From an uncultured Lachnospiraceae bacterium (GTDB lineage: Bacteria; Bacillota; Clostridia; Lachnospirales; Lachnospiraceae): 22,246 nt of DNA. Positions within the stretch are counted from its first letter, which is position 1. Each line of letters starts with the position of its first letter. The stretch is taken from assembly GCA_910583895.1 (NCBI GenBank), contig CAJTYJ010000054.1, positions 1 through 22,246 of the forward strand. Reading direction: 5' to 3'. Below, piece after piece: positions 1 to 7,113 of the stretch. Below the pieces are notes generated by a model. It searched no databases. It was not told the origin of the DNA and was given only the letters and a program-made list of their open reading frames with translations. Position numbers and translations under genes: made by a program.

Positions 1-371
1 AGCTCCTGAATGGTCTGCTTATCCCGCTGGCTCTGCACTTTGCCCTCGTTCATGACGTCATAGTATTGCAGAAGCTTTCCCTGTACCCTGGCTGTCACGC
101 TGTCCTCATAAGGCCGCTCCAGCTCCGGCTGTCTCCCGGAAATCAAGGCATCCAGCGTATCACATATTTCGTCTGCAAAGTGAAAGATCTGTCTCTTCCA
201 AAACCAGATCCACAGACCAGATAATACAAAAATACCGCCAGTCACAGCCAAGAGGCTGTAACGAACACTGGAACGGGGAACAGATGCCCACAATATCCGG
301 CACAGCAAAGAAAAAAGCACCGCTGCTGCCAAAACCATCAGAATTTTTAAAGCTTTCGCGTGCTTCTTCAT
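1..371 (-). CDS. Sensor histidine kinase, N-terminal part (runs off the window)
   Basis: ATG at 371-369 opens a frame that stays open to base 1, giving about 123 residues of the N-terminus. There are two hydrophobic segments, about residues 9-29 and 39-57 (ending SGLWIWFW). They are separated by a very short extracytoplasmic loop, as in intramembrane-sensing kinases. A cytoplasmic helical stretch follows, ending in KVQSQRDKQTIQEL, which in this family lies just before the HisKA phosphoacceptor histidine. The histidine and ATPase domain are outside the window. The start codon overlaps the regulator's stop (ATGA), so the two genes are translationally coupled and this kinase is the likely partner of the regulator. 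The signal sensed cannot be told from this fragment. Confidence 0.85.
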   Translation of the reverse strand, partial: MKKHAKALKILMVLAAAVLFSLLCRILWASVPRSSVRYSLLAVTGGIFVLSGLWIWFWKRQIFHFADEICDTLDALISGRQPELERPYEDSVTARVQGKLLQYYDVMNEGKVQSQRDKQTIQE

Positions 372-1054
372 TGTCTGCCTCCCGTCCAGATATACCCCAT
401 ACCACGGATGGTCTTGATATAGGTATGATCGTCCTTCTCGATCTTCGCCCGAAGCCGGTTCATCGTCACCGTAAGTGTGTGGTCATCAATGAAATTCCCA
501 TCACAATCCCACAGCCGTTCCAGCAGAGTCTGTCTGGTAATGATGTTGCCAGCATTCTCGGTCAGTACTTTCAGCAGCTTATATTCGTTGGGTGTGATTG
601 ACAGCTTTTCGCCGCCCCGCACGGCCGTCAGCGCGCCAAAATCCAACAGAAGAAATCCGTCCGTCCAGCGGTCCCCAGGAGCCGCAGCAGCTTTACTTCC
701 TCTCCGGATGGCCACCTCTACCCGCCGCAAAAAAATCTGCATGTTGAAGGGCTTTGCAATATAATCCTCTGCGCCCAGGTCGAATCCGTTCAGCACATCC
801 TGCTCTAAATCATTTGCTGTCAAAAAAATCACGGGGAGTTCCGGTTTGATTGCCTTCAATTCTCTGCAGAGATCAAAGCCATTGCCATCCGGCAGATTCA
901 CATCCATAATCGCAAGGTCAAATGGATCCTCCTGCAAAAGCTGTCTGGCTTTCCGGCAGTTATAGGCTGCCACTGTCAGATAGCCATTACTGTCCAATTC
1001 AAAGCACAGTCCGGCACTTAAGGCCAGATCATCTTCTATGACTAAAATTCTCAT
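368..1054 (-). CDS. OmpR/PhoB-family DNA-binding response regulator
   Basis: This 228-residue protein has an N-terminal receiver domain (about 1-115) and a C-terminal winged-helix DNA-binding domain (about 130-225). In the receiver I see the acidic pair D8/D9, phosphoacceptor D51 in LAIMDVNLPDGNG, switch residue T79 and K101 in the conserved KPF. The winged helix shows LSITPNEYKLLKVL and ends YIKTIRGMGYIW, typical of the OmpR group. The expected role is a transcription factor phosphorylated by the kinase encoded immediately downstream, with which it overlaps by 4 nt. A Shine-Dalgarno-like AAGGTGA precedes the ATG. No target genes are visible in the window, so the regulon is unknown. The preceding rpsI terminator makes this a separate transcription unit. 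Confidence 0.92.
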   Translation of the reverse strand: MRILVIEDDLALSAGLCFELDSNGYLTVAAYNCRKARQLLQEDPFDLAIMDVNLPDGNGFDLCRELKAIKPELPVIFLTANDLEQDVLNGFDLGAEDYIAKPFNMQIFLRRVEVAIRRGSKAAAAPGDRWTDGFLLLDFGALTAVRGGEKLSITPNEYKLLKVLTENAGNIITRQTLLERLWDCDGNFIDDHTLTVTMNRLRAKIEKDDHTYIKTIRGMGYIWTGGRQ

Positions 1055-1137
1055 TGCTTATCACCTTCTCGCTTCCTGACACGAGTATCTGAAAATGAAA
1101 TGTTTTGTTTCCCGCTATTCTTATTTGATTCCATTTG

Positions 1138-1146
1138 AGTATATCA
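1138..1146 (-). promoter_or_regulatory. Possible extended -10 promoter for the two-component genes
   Basis: The minus strand reads TGATATACT, an extended -10 (TGn plus TATACT, 5 of 6 matches to TATAAT), about 85 nt upstream of the regulator and just after the rpsI terminator. I see no good -35 hexamer at 16-18 nt. This is the best candidate in the gap 1055-1159. Confidence 0.3.
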
Positions 1147-1159
1147 TGATCAGTCTCAC

Positions 1160-1194
1160 AAAAAACCCACAAACAAAAACTGTCTGTGGGTTTT
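1160..1194 (-). terminator. Rho-independent terminator after rpsI
   Basis: On the minus strand a 10-bp stem (1185-1194 with 1162-1171, core CCCACA/TGTGGG flanked by A/T pairs) with a 13-nt loop runs into six T residues. It lies 30 nt past the rpsI stop and closes the rplM-rpsI transcript. Confidence 0.88.
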
Positions 1195-1223
1195 CCATAT
1201 CTTTCATGTTCGCAAAGGACTGC

Positions 1224-1616
1224 TTATCTCTTACTGAACTGCGGAGCGCGACGAGCCGCTTTGAGGCCGTATTTCTTACGCTCTTTCATTCTCGGGTCAC
1301 GGGTCAGGAAGCCCGCTTTTTTCAGGGTCTGTCTGTACTCCGGATCCGCCTGTACCAGTGCGCGGGAGATGCCGTGTCTCACTGCACCTGCCTGCCCGGT
1401 ATAACCGCCGCCGTGTACATTCACAAGTACATCAAATTTATCTACATTCTCAGTTGCCACCAGAGGCTGACGTACGATTACCTTCAGGGTCTCCAGTCCA
1501 AAATAGTCATCAATGCTTCTTTTATTTACTGTAATATTGCCTGTGCCAGGTACCAGGTACACTCTGGCGATGGATTTTTTTCTTCTTCCGGTTCCATAGA
1601 ATTTTGTCTTAGCCAT
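1224..1616 (-). CDS. rpsI: 30S ribosomal protein S9
   Basis: This 130-residue protein is the usual length for bacterial uS9. It contains the family signature GGGYTGQAGAVRHGISRAL and ends in the basic tail RRAPQFSKR. In the ribosome this tail reaches the P-site tRNA anticodon stem on the 30S head. The start is supported by GGAGG 8 nt upstream of the ATG. The gene lies 15 nt after rplM, the near-universal rplM-rpsI pair, and is followed by a strong terminator, so it is the last gene of that transcript. Nothing unusual is seen. Confidence 0.97.
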   Translation of the reverse strand: MAKTKFYGTGRRKKSIARVYLVPGTGNITVNKRSIDDYFGLETLKVIVRQPLVATENVDKFDVLVNVHGGGYTGQAGAVRHGISRALVQADPEYRQTLKKAGFLTRDPRMKERKKYGLKAARRAPQFSKR

Positions 1617-1631
1617 GATCTCTACCTCCTC

Positions 1632-2060
1632 TTAAAATGTCAGTGCTTCCGGTTTCTGAGCTGCGTGGGGATGTTCCGGACCAGCGTAAACATGAAGTTT
1701 GGTGTACATCTGTCTTCCGAGCGGTCCTTTGGGAAGCATGCCTTTGACTGCGAGCTCCACCACTTTCTCAGGTTTCTTTGCCAACATTTCTTTCAGAGTC
1801 GTCTCCTTCATGCCTCCGACGTACTCAGAATGATGATAGTAAATCTTCTGATCCAGCTTTTTGCCGGTCACTTTAATCTTCTCTGCATTCACGATGACTA
1901 CATAATCACCGGTATCAACATGGGGAGTGAACTCCGGTTTGTTCTTCCCTCTCAGAATCTTTGCCACTTCAGAAGCCATACGTCCTAATGTATATCCGGT
2001 AGCGTCAACTACGTACCATTTTCTTTCCACTTTGTCTGGATTCGCCATGAAACTGTTCAT
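1632..2060 (-). CDS. rplM: 50S ribosomal protein L13
   Basis: The protein has 142 residues starting MNSFMANPDKVERKWYVVDA, matching uL13, which binds 23S rRNA early in 50S assembly. The signature GMLPKGPLGRQMYTKLHVYAG is near the C-terminus. The frame is open further upstream (ATGs at 2099 and 2096), but AGGAGG lies 7 nt before the ATG at 2060 and the residues ahead of it do not look like L13, so I chose 2060. It is preceded by its own promoter and a hairpin leader and is co-transcribed with rpsI. In Firmicutes L13 is known to repress its own operon through an L13 leader, and the layout here fits that. Confidence 0.96.
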   Translation of the reverse strand: MNSFMANPDKVERKWYVVDATGYTLGRMASEVAKILRGKNKPEFTPHVDTGDYVVIVNAEKIKVTGKKLDQKIYYHHSEYVGGMKETTLKEMLAKKPEKVVELAVKGMLPKGPLGRQMYTKLHVYAGPEHPHAAQKPEALTF

Positions 2061-2158
2061 TGGTGTACCTCCTGTTAAAATAATATTCTGCTGCATCATT
2101 TATACGTAAAAATGTCGTACCGGGGCTTTGGATCGGACATTTTCTCGCGTCGTCACAG
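2061..2158 (-). promoter_or_regulatory. rplM 5' leader with hairpin (L13-leader-like)
   Basis: About 97 nt lie between the predicted start of transcription (near 2158) and the rplM start. On the minus strand AAAATGTC (2143-2136) pairs perfectly with GACATTTT (2116-2109), an 8-bp stem enclosing 19 nt. The hairpin lies well upstream of the ribosome-binding site. Position and size fit the Firmicutes L13 leader, an autoregulatory element. I cannot confirm the consensus by eye. A weak terminator for truA is the alternative, though only five T residues follow the stem. Confidence 0.5.
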
Positions 2159-2986
2159 TTTTATATTATATGACACATACCCGTGTGTGTCAAGCGCTAA
2201 ATGCGGATTTATCCCTCTGTTTTCTGCAGGATCTGGACGTTCCTTTTCCCCCTGAAAAACAATTTCCATCAGGGTCAGTCCTTTTGCGGGGGCTGTCGGA
2301 CCCGCCGCTTTCCGGTCCCGGGCCTGCAGAATCTTTGGTATACAGGACGGTTCCCATTCCCCGGTGCCGACCTTGATCAGTGTTCCGGCGATGATGCGGA
2401 CCATATTATACAAAAAACCGTTCCCGGTCACCCGGATGCTGATCAGATCCCCCTCTTTCGTAACCTGCAGTTTATAGATCCTGCGCACGGTGGTCTTTAC
2501 CTGGGCCCCGGCCGCACAGAAACTGCGAAAATCATGTTCCCCCACAAGATACGAGGCGGCTTTTTGCATCCGGCTTACATCCAGCCTGCAGTAAGTAAAA
2601 TACGTATTCAGCCGGTAAGCCGGCAGGGGAAATTCCCGGTTCAGAATCCAGTATTCATATGTCTTTACCGTCTCCTGGTAGCGCGGGTGAAAATCTGGAG
2701 AAACTTCCCTGGAACGCTGGATACGAATGTCTTCGGGAAGTCTCTGATTCAATGCATAAGAAAATTTATCTGCGGCCATCCGTGCTTCGGTATCAAATAC
2801 GGCAACATTGCCCATGGCATGTACGCCGGAGTCCGTGCGGCTGGCCCCACAGACCCGGATCTCTTCACCGGTCAGGTCCGACAGAGCCTGGTTTAACATG
2901 GATTCGATGGTATCCCCGTTTTTCTGAATCTGCCATCCCCGGTAATTGGTGCCGTCATAGGCGACGATCAGTTCCACCCGTTTCAT
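2153..2986 (-). CDS. truA: tRNA pseudouridine(38-40) synthase TruA
   Basis: This 277-residue enzyme isomerizes uridines 38-40 in the tRNA anticodon arm. The family motif GASRTDSGVHA is present with catalytic D52, along with N-terminal VAYDGTNYRGWQ and the later GNGFLYNMVRIIAGTL. The C-terminal tail, roughly the last 25-30 residues (PAENRGINPHLALDTHGYVS onward), extends beyond where Bacillus-type TruA usually ends. Its codons contain the rplM promoter. The start at 2986 has only a weak ribosome-binding site (GGAAAG). The gene follows ecfT by 15 nt and is probably part of the ecfA1-ecfA2-ecfT-truA transcript, an arrangement conserved in Firmicutes. Confidence 0.95.
   Translation of the reverse strand: MKRVELIVAYDGTNYRGWQIQKNGDTIESMLNQALSDLTGEEIRVCGASRTDSGVHAMGNVAVFDTEARMAADKFSYALNQRLPEDIRIQRSREVSPDFHPRYQETVKTYEYWILNREFPLPAYRLNTYFTYCRLDVSRMQKAASYLVGEHDFRSFCAAGAQVKTTVRRIYKLQVTKEGDLISIRVTGNGFLYNMVRIIAGTLIKVGTGEWEPSCIPKILQARDRKAAGPTAPAKGLTLMEIVFQGEKERPDPAENRGINPHLALDTHGYVSYNIKL
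2165..2193 (-). promoter_or_regulatory. Perfect-consensus sigma-A promoter for rplM-rpsI
   Basis: The minus strand reads TTGACA (2193-2188), a 17-nt spacer and TATAAT (2170-2165). Both hexamers match consensus fully. It lies inside the last codons of truA and would start transcription near 2158, about 97 nt ahead of rplM. The -35 and spacer also contain the inverted repeat TGACACA-8-TGTGTCA. Confidence 0.9.
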
Positions 2987-3001
2987 GAATCTTCCTTTCT
3001 C

Positions 3002-3835
3002 CTACAGCGGCCAAAATGCGGTGACATACAGCCTCTCTGCCCAGGTGATGCCGATCATCGCCAGAAGATATCCCCACACCAGACCATAGGCCATCCGGTC
3101 CCTGCTTACATAGTGCAGGGGTTTCATCTTCGTCCTGCCATCCCCTCCGTGATAACAGCGGGCTTCCATGGCCATGGCAAGATCGTTGGCACGGCGGAAG
3201 GCAGAGATAAACAAAGGCACTAAAAGAGGCACCATGGCCCTGGCCTTCTGTATAAGATTGCCGGTCTCGAAATCTGCTCCTCTGGCAATCTGTGCTTTCA
3301 TGATCTTGTCCGTCTCCTCCAAAAGAATCGGAATAAACCGAAGTGCAATGGACATCATCATGGCAATCTCATGTACCGGCACATGGATCTTTTTTAAAGG
3401 GCCTAAAAGCTTCTCCAGTCCGTCCGTCAAATCATTGGGCGTGGTCGTCAGAGTCATGATGGAAGACCCGATGATCAGATAGATCAGGCGAATTGCCATA
3501 AACACTGCCGTTTTGACTCCCTTGTCGGTAATTCGAAGAAATCCAAAACGCCACAGTACGATGTCTCCGTCCACCAGAAACAGATTGAACACCACCGTGA
3601 TCAGAAGAATCATCATAATGGCTTTTAAGCCCTTGGTAATATACCGGAAAGGAACTTTGGACAGCTTCACTGTCATGGCCAGAAAAAACGTAGCCAGCAC
3701 ATAGCCCAGTATCCCTTTTGCCACAAACAGGGAGACAATATAAACCATGGTGGTCACCAGCTTTACCCTGGGATCCAGCTGATGAATGATGGATTTTGCC
3801 GGGTAATATTGTCCCAATGTTATATCTCGTATCAT
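3002..3835 (-). CDS. ecfT: ECF transporter transmembrane subunit EcfT
   Basis: This 277-residue membrane protein is the T component of a group II energy-coupling factor transporter. It joins two ATPases to interchangeable substrate-binding S components for vitamins or metals. Several hydrophobic segments are visible (for example MVYIVSLFVAKGILGYVLAT near 31-50). The two cytoplasmic coupling motifs that contact the ATPases are recognizable as AQIARGADF and MAMEARCYHGG. The gene starts 4 nt after the ecfA2 stop and its ribosome-binding site AGAGGTGA overlaps that stop, so translation is coupled. No S component is encoded in the window, as expected for the shared group II type. Confidence 0.95.
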   Translation of the reverse strand: MIRDITLGQYYPAKSIIHQLDPRVKLVTTMVYIVSLFVAKGILGYVLATFFLAMTVKLSKVPFRYITKGLKAIMMILLITVVFNLFLVDGDIVLWRFGFLRITDKGVKTAVFMAIRLIYLIIGSSIMTLTTTPNDLTDGLEKLLGPLKKIHVPVHEIAMMMSIALRFIPILLEETDKIMKAQIARGADFETGNLIQKARAMVPLLVPLFISAFRRANDLAMAMEARCYHGGDGRTKMKPLHYVSRDRMAYGLVWGYLLAMIGITWAERLYVTAFWPL

Positions 3836-3839
3836 GGAA

Positions 3840-4697
3840 TCACCTCTGTCCTTTTTTCAGCCAGTGTAAAATGGCATCGGCTGCTTCTTCTATGGTGGTC
3901 GCATCCGTATCCACATCGGCGCCTTTTTCCTTCAGTTCCTGCATCACATAGGTCATCTGAGGCGCGGCAAGGCCGATGGCCTCAAGCTCTTTGTAATGCC
4001 GGAAAACCTCTGCCGGAACCCCGTCAAAGCGCACCTGCCCCTGATTCATGACGATGATCCGGTCCACATACCGGGCTACATCCTCCATGCTGTGGGATAC
4101 CAAAACAACCGTGATCCCCCGTTCTTTTTGAAGCCGTTCGATCTGGTCTAAAATCTCGTCCCGGCCTTTGGGATCCAGTCCTGCAGTGGGCTCGTCCAGA
4201 ATCAGCATCTCCGGCTCCATGGCCAGCACCCCTGCGATGGCGACTCTGCGTTTTTGTCCACCGGACAGTTCAAAGGGCGAACTCTTGTCATGTTCTTCTC
4301 CCATTCCCACCATCCGAAGGGCTGCTTTTGCTTTTTCTTCCGCCTCTTCCCTGGAAAATCCCAGGTTTTTGGGACCAAAGCACACATCAGAGAGCACATC
4401 AATCTCAAAAAGCTGGTGCTCCGGATACTGGAAGACCAGCCCCACTTTGCTTCGAAGTTCTTTCATGGAGAAATTCTCTCCATAGATATCTCTTCCATTA
4501 AAATAGATCCGTCCGCTGGTCGCCTTCATCAATCCATTCAGATGCTGAACCAGCGTGGATTTGCCGGAGCCGGTATGCCCGATCAGGCCCACAAACTGGC
4601 CATCCGGAATCTCCAGATTGATGTCCTTTAGCGCATGGATTTCATAGGCGGTATTTTCGGCGTATGTGTAATTTACATCTTTGATTTTAATTGACAT
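3840..4697 (-). CDS. ecfA2: ECF transporter ATP-binding subunit EcfA2
   Basis: This 285-residue ABC ATPase is the second of the pair powering the ECF transporter. Motifs in order are Walker A GHTGSGKST (40-48), signature LSGGQ (144-148), Walker B MLILDEPTAGLDP (catalytic E169) and H-loop H202 in LVSHSMEDV. A Q-loop sits at VFQYPEHQLF. The C-terminal extension (about 225-285) is typical of cobalt/ECF-type ATPases. It overlaps the end of ecfA1 by 25 nt in another frame, implying coupled translation. The first ATPase gene is ecfA1 by position and by its longer N-terminal loop, so this one is ecfA2. Confidence 0.95.
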   Translation of the reverse strand: MSIKIKDVNYTYAENTAYEIHALKDINLEIPDGQFVGLIGHTGSGKSTLVQHLNGLMKATSGRIYFNGRDIYGENFSMKELRSKVGLVFQYPEHQLFEIDVLSDVCFGPKNLGFSREEAEEKAKAALRMVGMGEEHDKSSPFELSGGQKRRVAIAGVLAMEPEMLILDEPTAGLDPKGRDEILDQIERLQKERGITVVLVSHSMEDVARYVDRIIVMNQGQVRFDGVPAEVFRHYKELEAIGLAAPQMTYVMQELKEKGADVDTDATTIEEAADAILHWLKKGQR

Positions 4698-5527
4698 AAC
4701 TGATCCACCAGTTCCTTGTTATTTAAGATTCCCTTCGGAAGGGGAATCCCCCTCTTCTGCAGTTCATAGGCAAGCAGCGTTGCCTGCGGGACGTCCAGAC
4801 GCAGACTTTTCAACTCGTCCACCCGGGAAAAAATCTCCCTGGGATTTCCCTCCATCACCACTTTCCCTTTATCCATGACAAAGACATGATCTGCCTCCAC
4901 CACTTCTTCCATGTAGTGGGTAATCAGGATAATCGTGATTCCTTCCTCCTGGTTTAACTTCCGGGCAGTCCTGATCACACTGGCCCGGCCGTTGGGATCC
5001 AGCATGGCGGTCGGCTCATCCAGCACGATGCACCTTGGATGCATGGCCATAACTCCGGCGATGGCCACCCGCTGCTTCTGCCCGCCGGACAGCTTATTTG
5101 GCGAGTGATGACGGTATTTGAGCATACCGACGGCACTTAAGCTTTCCTCCACCCGCGTCCAGATCTCGTCTGTTGGTACACCCAGATTCTCCGGCCCGAA
5201 TCCCACATCTTCCTCCACCACGGTGCCGATGATCTGGTTATCCGGATTCTGAAACACCATTCCGGCATCCTGACGGATCCGAAAGAGCTTGTCGTCCTCC
5301 TTCGTGTCCATACCGTCCACCCACAGGGTTCCTTCCGTGGGAGTCAGAATCGCATTCATATGTTTGGCCAGTGTGGATTTGCCGGAACCATTGTGTCCCA
5401 GGACCGCGATGAATTTTCCCGGCCGGATATGCAGGTTCACATGATCCACTGCTCTTTTTTTCGACTCCACATTTCCTTCTTCATCCAGACGCTCATACTC
5501 GAACGTCAGTTCTTCTGCCCGTATCAT
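4673..5527 (-). CDS. ecfA1: ECF transporter ATP-binding subunit EcfA1
   Basis: This 284-residue ABC ATPase has Walker A GHNGSGKST (44-52), signature LSGGQ (146-150), Walker B IVLDEPTAMLDP (catalytic E171) and H-loop H204 in LITHYMEEV. The Q-loop region reads VFQNPDNQIIGTVVEEDVGFG, common to EcfA1. The frame extends 20 codons upstream, but GAGGAG sits 7 nt before the ATG at 5527 and the family starts here (MIRAEELTFEYERLDEEG), so I chose 5527. It heads the ecfA1-ecfA2-ecfT-truA operon behind a strong promoter and a folded leader. In Bacillus the orthologue directly follows rplQ. Here four unrelated genes intervene. Confidence 0.95.
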   Translation of the reverse strand: MIRAEELTFEYERLDEEGNVESKKRAVDHVNLHIRPGKFIAVLGHNGSGKSTLAKHMNAILTPTEGTLWVDGMDTKEDDKLFRIRQDAGMVFQNPDNQIIGTVVEEDVGFGPENLGVPTDEIWTRVEESLSAVGMLKYRHHSPNKLSGGQKQRVAIAGVMAMHPRCIVLDEPTAMLDPNGRASVIRTARKLNQEEGITIILITHYMEEVVEADHVFVMDKGKVVMEGNPREIFSRVDELKSLRLDVPQATLLAYELQKRGIPLPKGILNNKELVDQLCQLKSKM

Positions 5528-5640
5528 GCCTTGTCTCCTCTTTGCCTGTGCTGCCATGCAGCGTAATGATATCCCCGTGCTTTGCACCAGATGTGCGTTT
5601 TGCGGCGCACACCTGCTTCGCCCGGTGCGATATTATCCCT
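5528..5640 (-). promoter_or_regulatory. Structured 5' leader of the ecf operon
   Basis: About 113 nt separate the predicted transcription start from ecfA1. On the minus strand three nested helices form: 5633-5629 with 5573-5569 (5 bp), GCACC 5628-5624 with GGTGC 5588-5584 (5 bp), and a 9-bp apical stem 5614-5606 with 5597-5589 closed by an 8-nt loop. The two inner helices share a 3' strand junction, leaving a 9-nt bulge at 5623-5615. A small GCTGC-ATG-GCAGC hairpin lies just before the ribosome-binding site. The 5' strand CACC can also pair with the downstream GGTG at 5613-5610, giving a competing fold. I do not recognize a known riboswitch class. No terminator is present, so any control would act on translation or mRNA stability. 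Confidence 0.45.
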
Positions 5641-5646
5641 GTCGAG

Positions 5647-5674
5647 ATTATATCATGTCCGCACAAAATATCAA
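5647..5674 (-). promoter_or_regulatory. Strong promoter for ecfA1-ecfA2-ecfT-truA
   Basis: The minus strand reads TTGATA (5674-5669), a 16-nt spacer and TATAAT (5652-5647). An extended -10 TGA precedes the -10. The -10 overlaps the stop codon of the GNAT gene. It makes the ecf cluster an independent transcription unit. Confidence 0.85.
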
Positions 5675-6289
5675 GGTAAAATGAACCCATTCTTGCGCTT
5701 CCAAAGCTTCCGTGCCAACACAATGTCCGGAAATGGGCACCGGCCGTATCCGCTCCTGTTCTGTAAAGCCAAGTTTCCTGGCCAGCCGGATGGAAGGCTC
5801 ATTGTTTCTGTCTGTCAGCACGTGCACGGTTTCCATTTCCAGAACCTTTGATGCATATGTCAGAATAGCCTGGCAGCATTCCCATGCATAGCCCCTTTGG
5901 CGGCGGTCTTTTCGGATCAGATACCCAAGCTCCACCCCTTCCGGAAGGAGTTCTGACAAGAAGAGTCCGGCCCGGCCCACGATCTCGCCGCTTTCACGCT
6001 CCAGCACCGTCCACAGGCCAAAATCATAGAATGCATATGCAAAACGGATATAGGCCTCCATGACTTCCAGCTCTTTTTCCAGAGTCGGCTGCACCGGCCT
6101 CAGATAAGCCTTACTCCCTGAGGCACCACCCATTTCATAAAGCTTCGGCACATCCGAAAGTATGGTTTCTCTCAGCAAAAGCCGGTCCGTCCGCGCGATT
6201 TCCACCGGCCGTCCTGCTTTTCTTAACCGGTCCCTCTCTAAAAATGCCGGATCCAGATCCGGCTCCTCCAAACAATCTTCCCAGGCCAC
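5648..6289 (-). CDS. GNAT family N-acetyltransferase (RimJ/RimL-like)
   Basis: The protein has about 213 residues. From about residue 33 it follows the GNAT fold: TDRLLLRETILSDVPKLYEM, then WTVLERESGEIVGRAGL, the acetyl-CoA-binding stretch LGYLIRKDRRQRGYAWECC (R/Q-x-x-G-x-A type) and the closing NEPSIRLARKLGF. That arrangement is typical of RimJ/RimL-like acetyltransferases that modify a protein or small-molecule amine. The substrate cannot be read from sequence. An ATG at 6295 lies only 1 nt from AAGGAG, while a GTG two codons later (6289) has a 7-nt spacing, so I prefer the GTG. It has its own promoter-like sequence, and its last codon overlaps the ecf promoter. It is not part of the conserved ribosomal-protein neighbourhood. 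Confidence 0.85.
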   Translation of the reverse strand: MAWEDCLEEPDLDPAFLERDRLRKAGRPVEIARTDRLLLRETILSDVPKLYEMGGASGSKAYLRPVQPTLEKELEVMEAYIRFAYAFYDFGLWTVLERESGEIVGRAGLFLSELLPEGVELGYLIRKDRRQRGYAWECCQAILTYASKVLEMETVHVLTDRNNEPSIRLARKLGFTEQERIRPVPISGHCVGTEALEAQEWVHFTLIFCADMI

Positions 6290-6317
6290 ACACATGCTCC
6301 TTTTCCGTATTGCTCCT

Positions 6318-6347
6318 ATCTTATCCCAGAAACCCTGCTTCCGTCAA
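6318..6347 (-). promoter_or_regulatory. Probable promoter for the GNAT gene
   Basis: The minus strand shows TTGACG (6347-6342), an 18-nt spacer and TAAGAT (6323-6318), 28 nt ahead of the GTG start. The -35 sits inside the small inverted repeat CTGCTT-5-AAGCAG. The -10 is only a 4 of 6 match. Confidence 0.5.
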
Positions 6348-6476
6348 GCAGCCATCCATGTTTTTCACGTCGTACGCCTTCTTTCGTTACTTTTTGCCTT
6401 CCCACCGGCCACCTGGCTCATGGGCGCAAAGGCAAAGGGACTGCCCCGCCACAAGGGTGAATTTTCCCTCTTCCTC

Positions 6477-6505
6477 TTTACGAATCTCCCTTTATCCGTT
6501 AGAAT
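6477..6505 (+). promoter_or_regulatory. Possible promoter for the cyclophilin gene
   Basis: The plus strand reads TTTACG (6477-6482), a 17-nt spacer and TAGAAT (6500-6505), 39 nt before the ATG. The -35 matches 4 of 6 and the -10 matches 5 of 6. It lies in the divergent gap 6290-6544 between GNAT and cyclophilin. The rest of that gap shows nothing recognizable. Confidence 0.45.
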
Positions 6506-6544
6506 AAGTATCAGTATTCTTAAAAAAGCAAAGGAGATTGACAC

Positions 6545-7066
6545 ATGGCACAAAATCCACTTATCACAATCGAGATGGAGGACGGCGGCATCATCAAGGC
6601 AGAACTCTATCCGGACATCGCCCCCAATACCGTCAACAACTTTTTAAGTCTGGTGAACAAAGGCTTCTATAACGGCCTGATCTTTCACCGGGTGATCGAA
6701 GACTTTATGATCCAGGGCGGCTGTCCGGAAGGAAGCGGCATGGGTGGTCCTGGTTACTCCATCAAAGGAGAATTCACCCAGAACCGTTTTAAAAATGAAC
6801 TAAAACATACCGAAGGTGTCCTTTCCATGGCAAGGTCCATGCATCCCGACAGCGCCGGAAGTCAGTTCTTCATCATGCACAAAACCAGTCCGCACCTGGA
6901 CGGGTCATATGCAGCATTCGGAAAAGTGACCGAAGGTATGGATGTGGTGAATCAAATTGCCGGAGCCGATGTGGACTACAATGACCGTCCTATCCTCCCT
7001 CAGGTCATCAAATCCATGACCGCCGAAACCTTTGAGACAGAATACCCGGAACCAGAAAAATGCTGA
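6545..7066 (+). CDS. Cyclophilin-type peptidyl-prolyl cis-trans isomerase
   Basis: The protein has 173 residues and no signal peptide, so it is a cytoplasmic cyclophilin catalysing prolyl cis-trans isomerization during folding. The catalytic block FHRVIEDFMIQGG (the active-site Arg is in FHR) is followed by LSMARSMHPDSAGSQFFI with the conserved Gln and Phe residues. The usual cyclosporin-binding Trp is replaced in SPHLDG, as in many bacterial members. AAGGAG lies 8 nt before the ATG. The length and the KGEF insertion match the short bacterial PpiB-like group. It is a monocistronic plus-strand gene with a terminator at 7188-7215, unrelated in orientation to the ribosomal-protein genes on either side. 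Confidence 0.94.
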   Translation: MAQNPLITIEMEDGGIIKAELYPDIAPNTVNNFLSLVNKGFYNGLIFHRVIEDFMIQGGCPEGSGMGGPGYSIKGEFTQNRFKNELKHTEGVLSMARSMHPDSAGSQFFIMHKTSPHLDGSYAAFGKVTEGMDVVNQIAGADVDYNDRPILPQVIKSMTAETFETEYPEPEKC

Positions 7067-7113
7067 AATGTCAGACATTCCCCGGGACCTGCGCACAATG
7101 AACAAAACGAAAA

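Noticed and set aside
1095..1988. A 297-codon open frame on the plus strand opposite rpsI and rplM
   Set aside because: It is entirely antisense to two certain ribosomal-protein genes and the terminator. Its translation is Cys/Phe/Leu-rich without any recognizable domain, and it has no ribosome-binding site.
2201..2896. A 231-codon open frame on the plus strand opposite truA
   Set aside because: It is a shadow of the truA reading frame. It has no family motifs and no promoter or ribosome-binding site.
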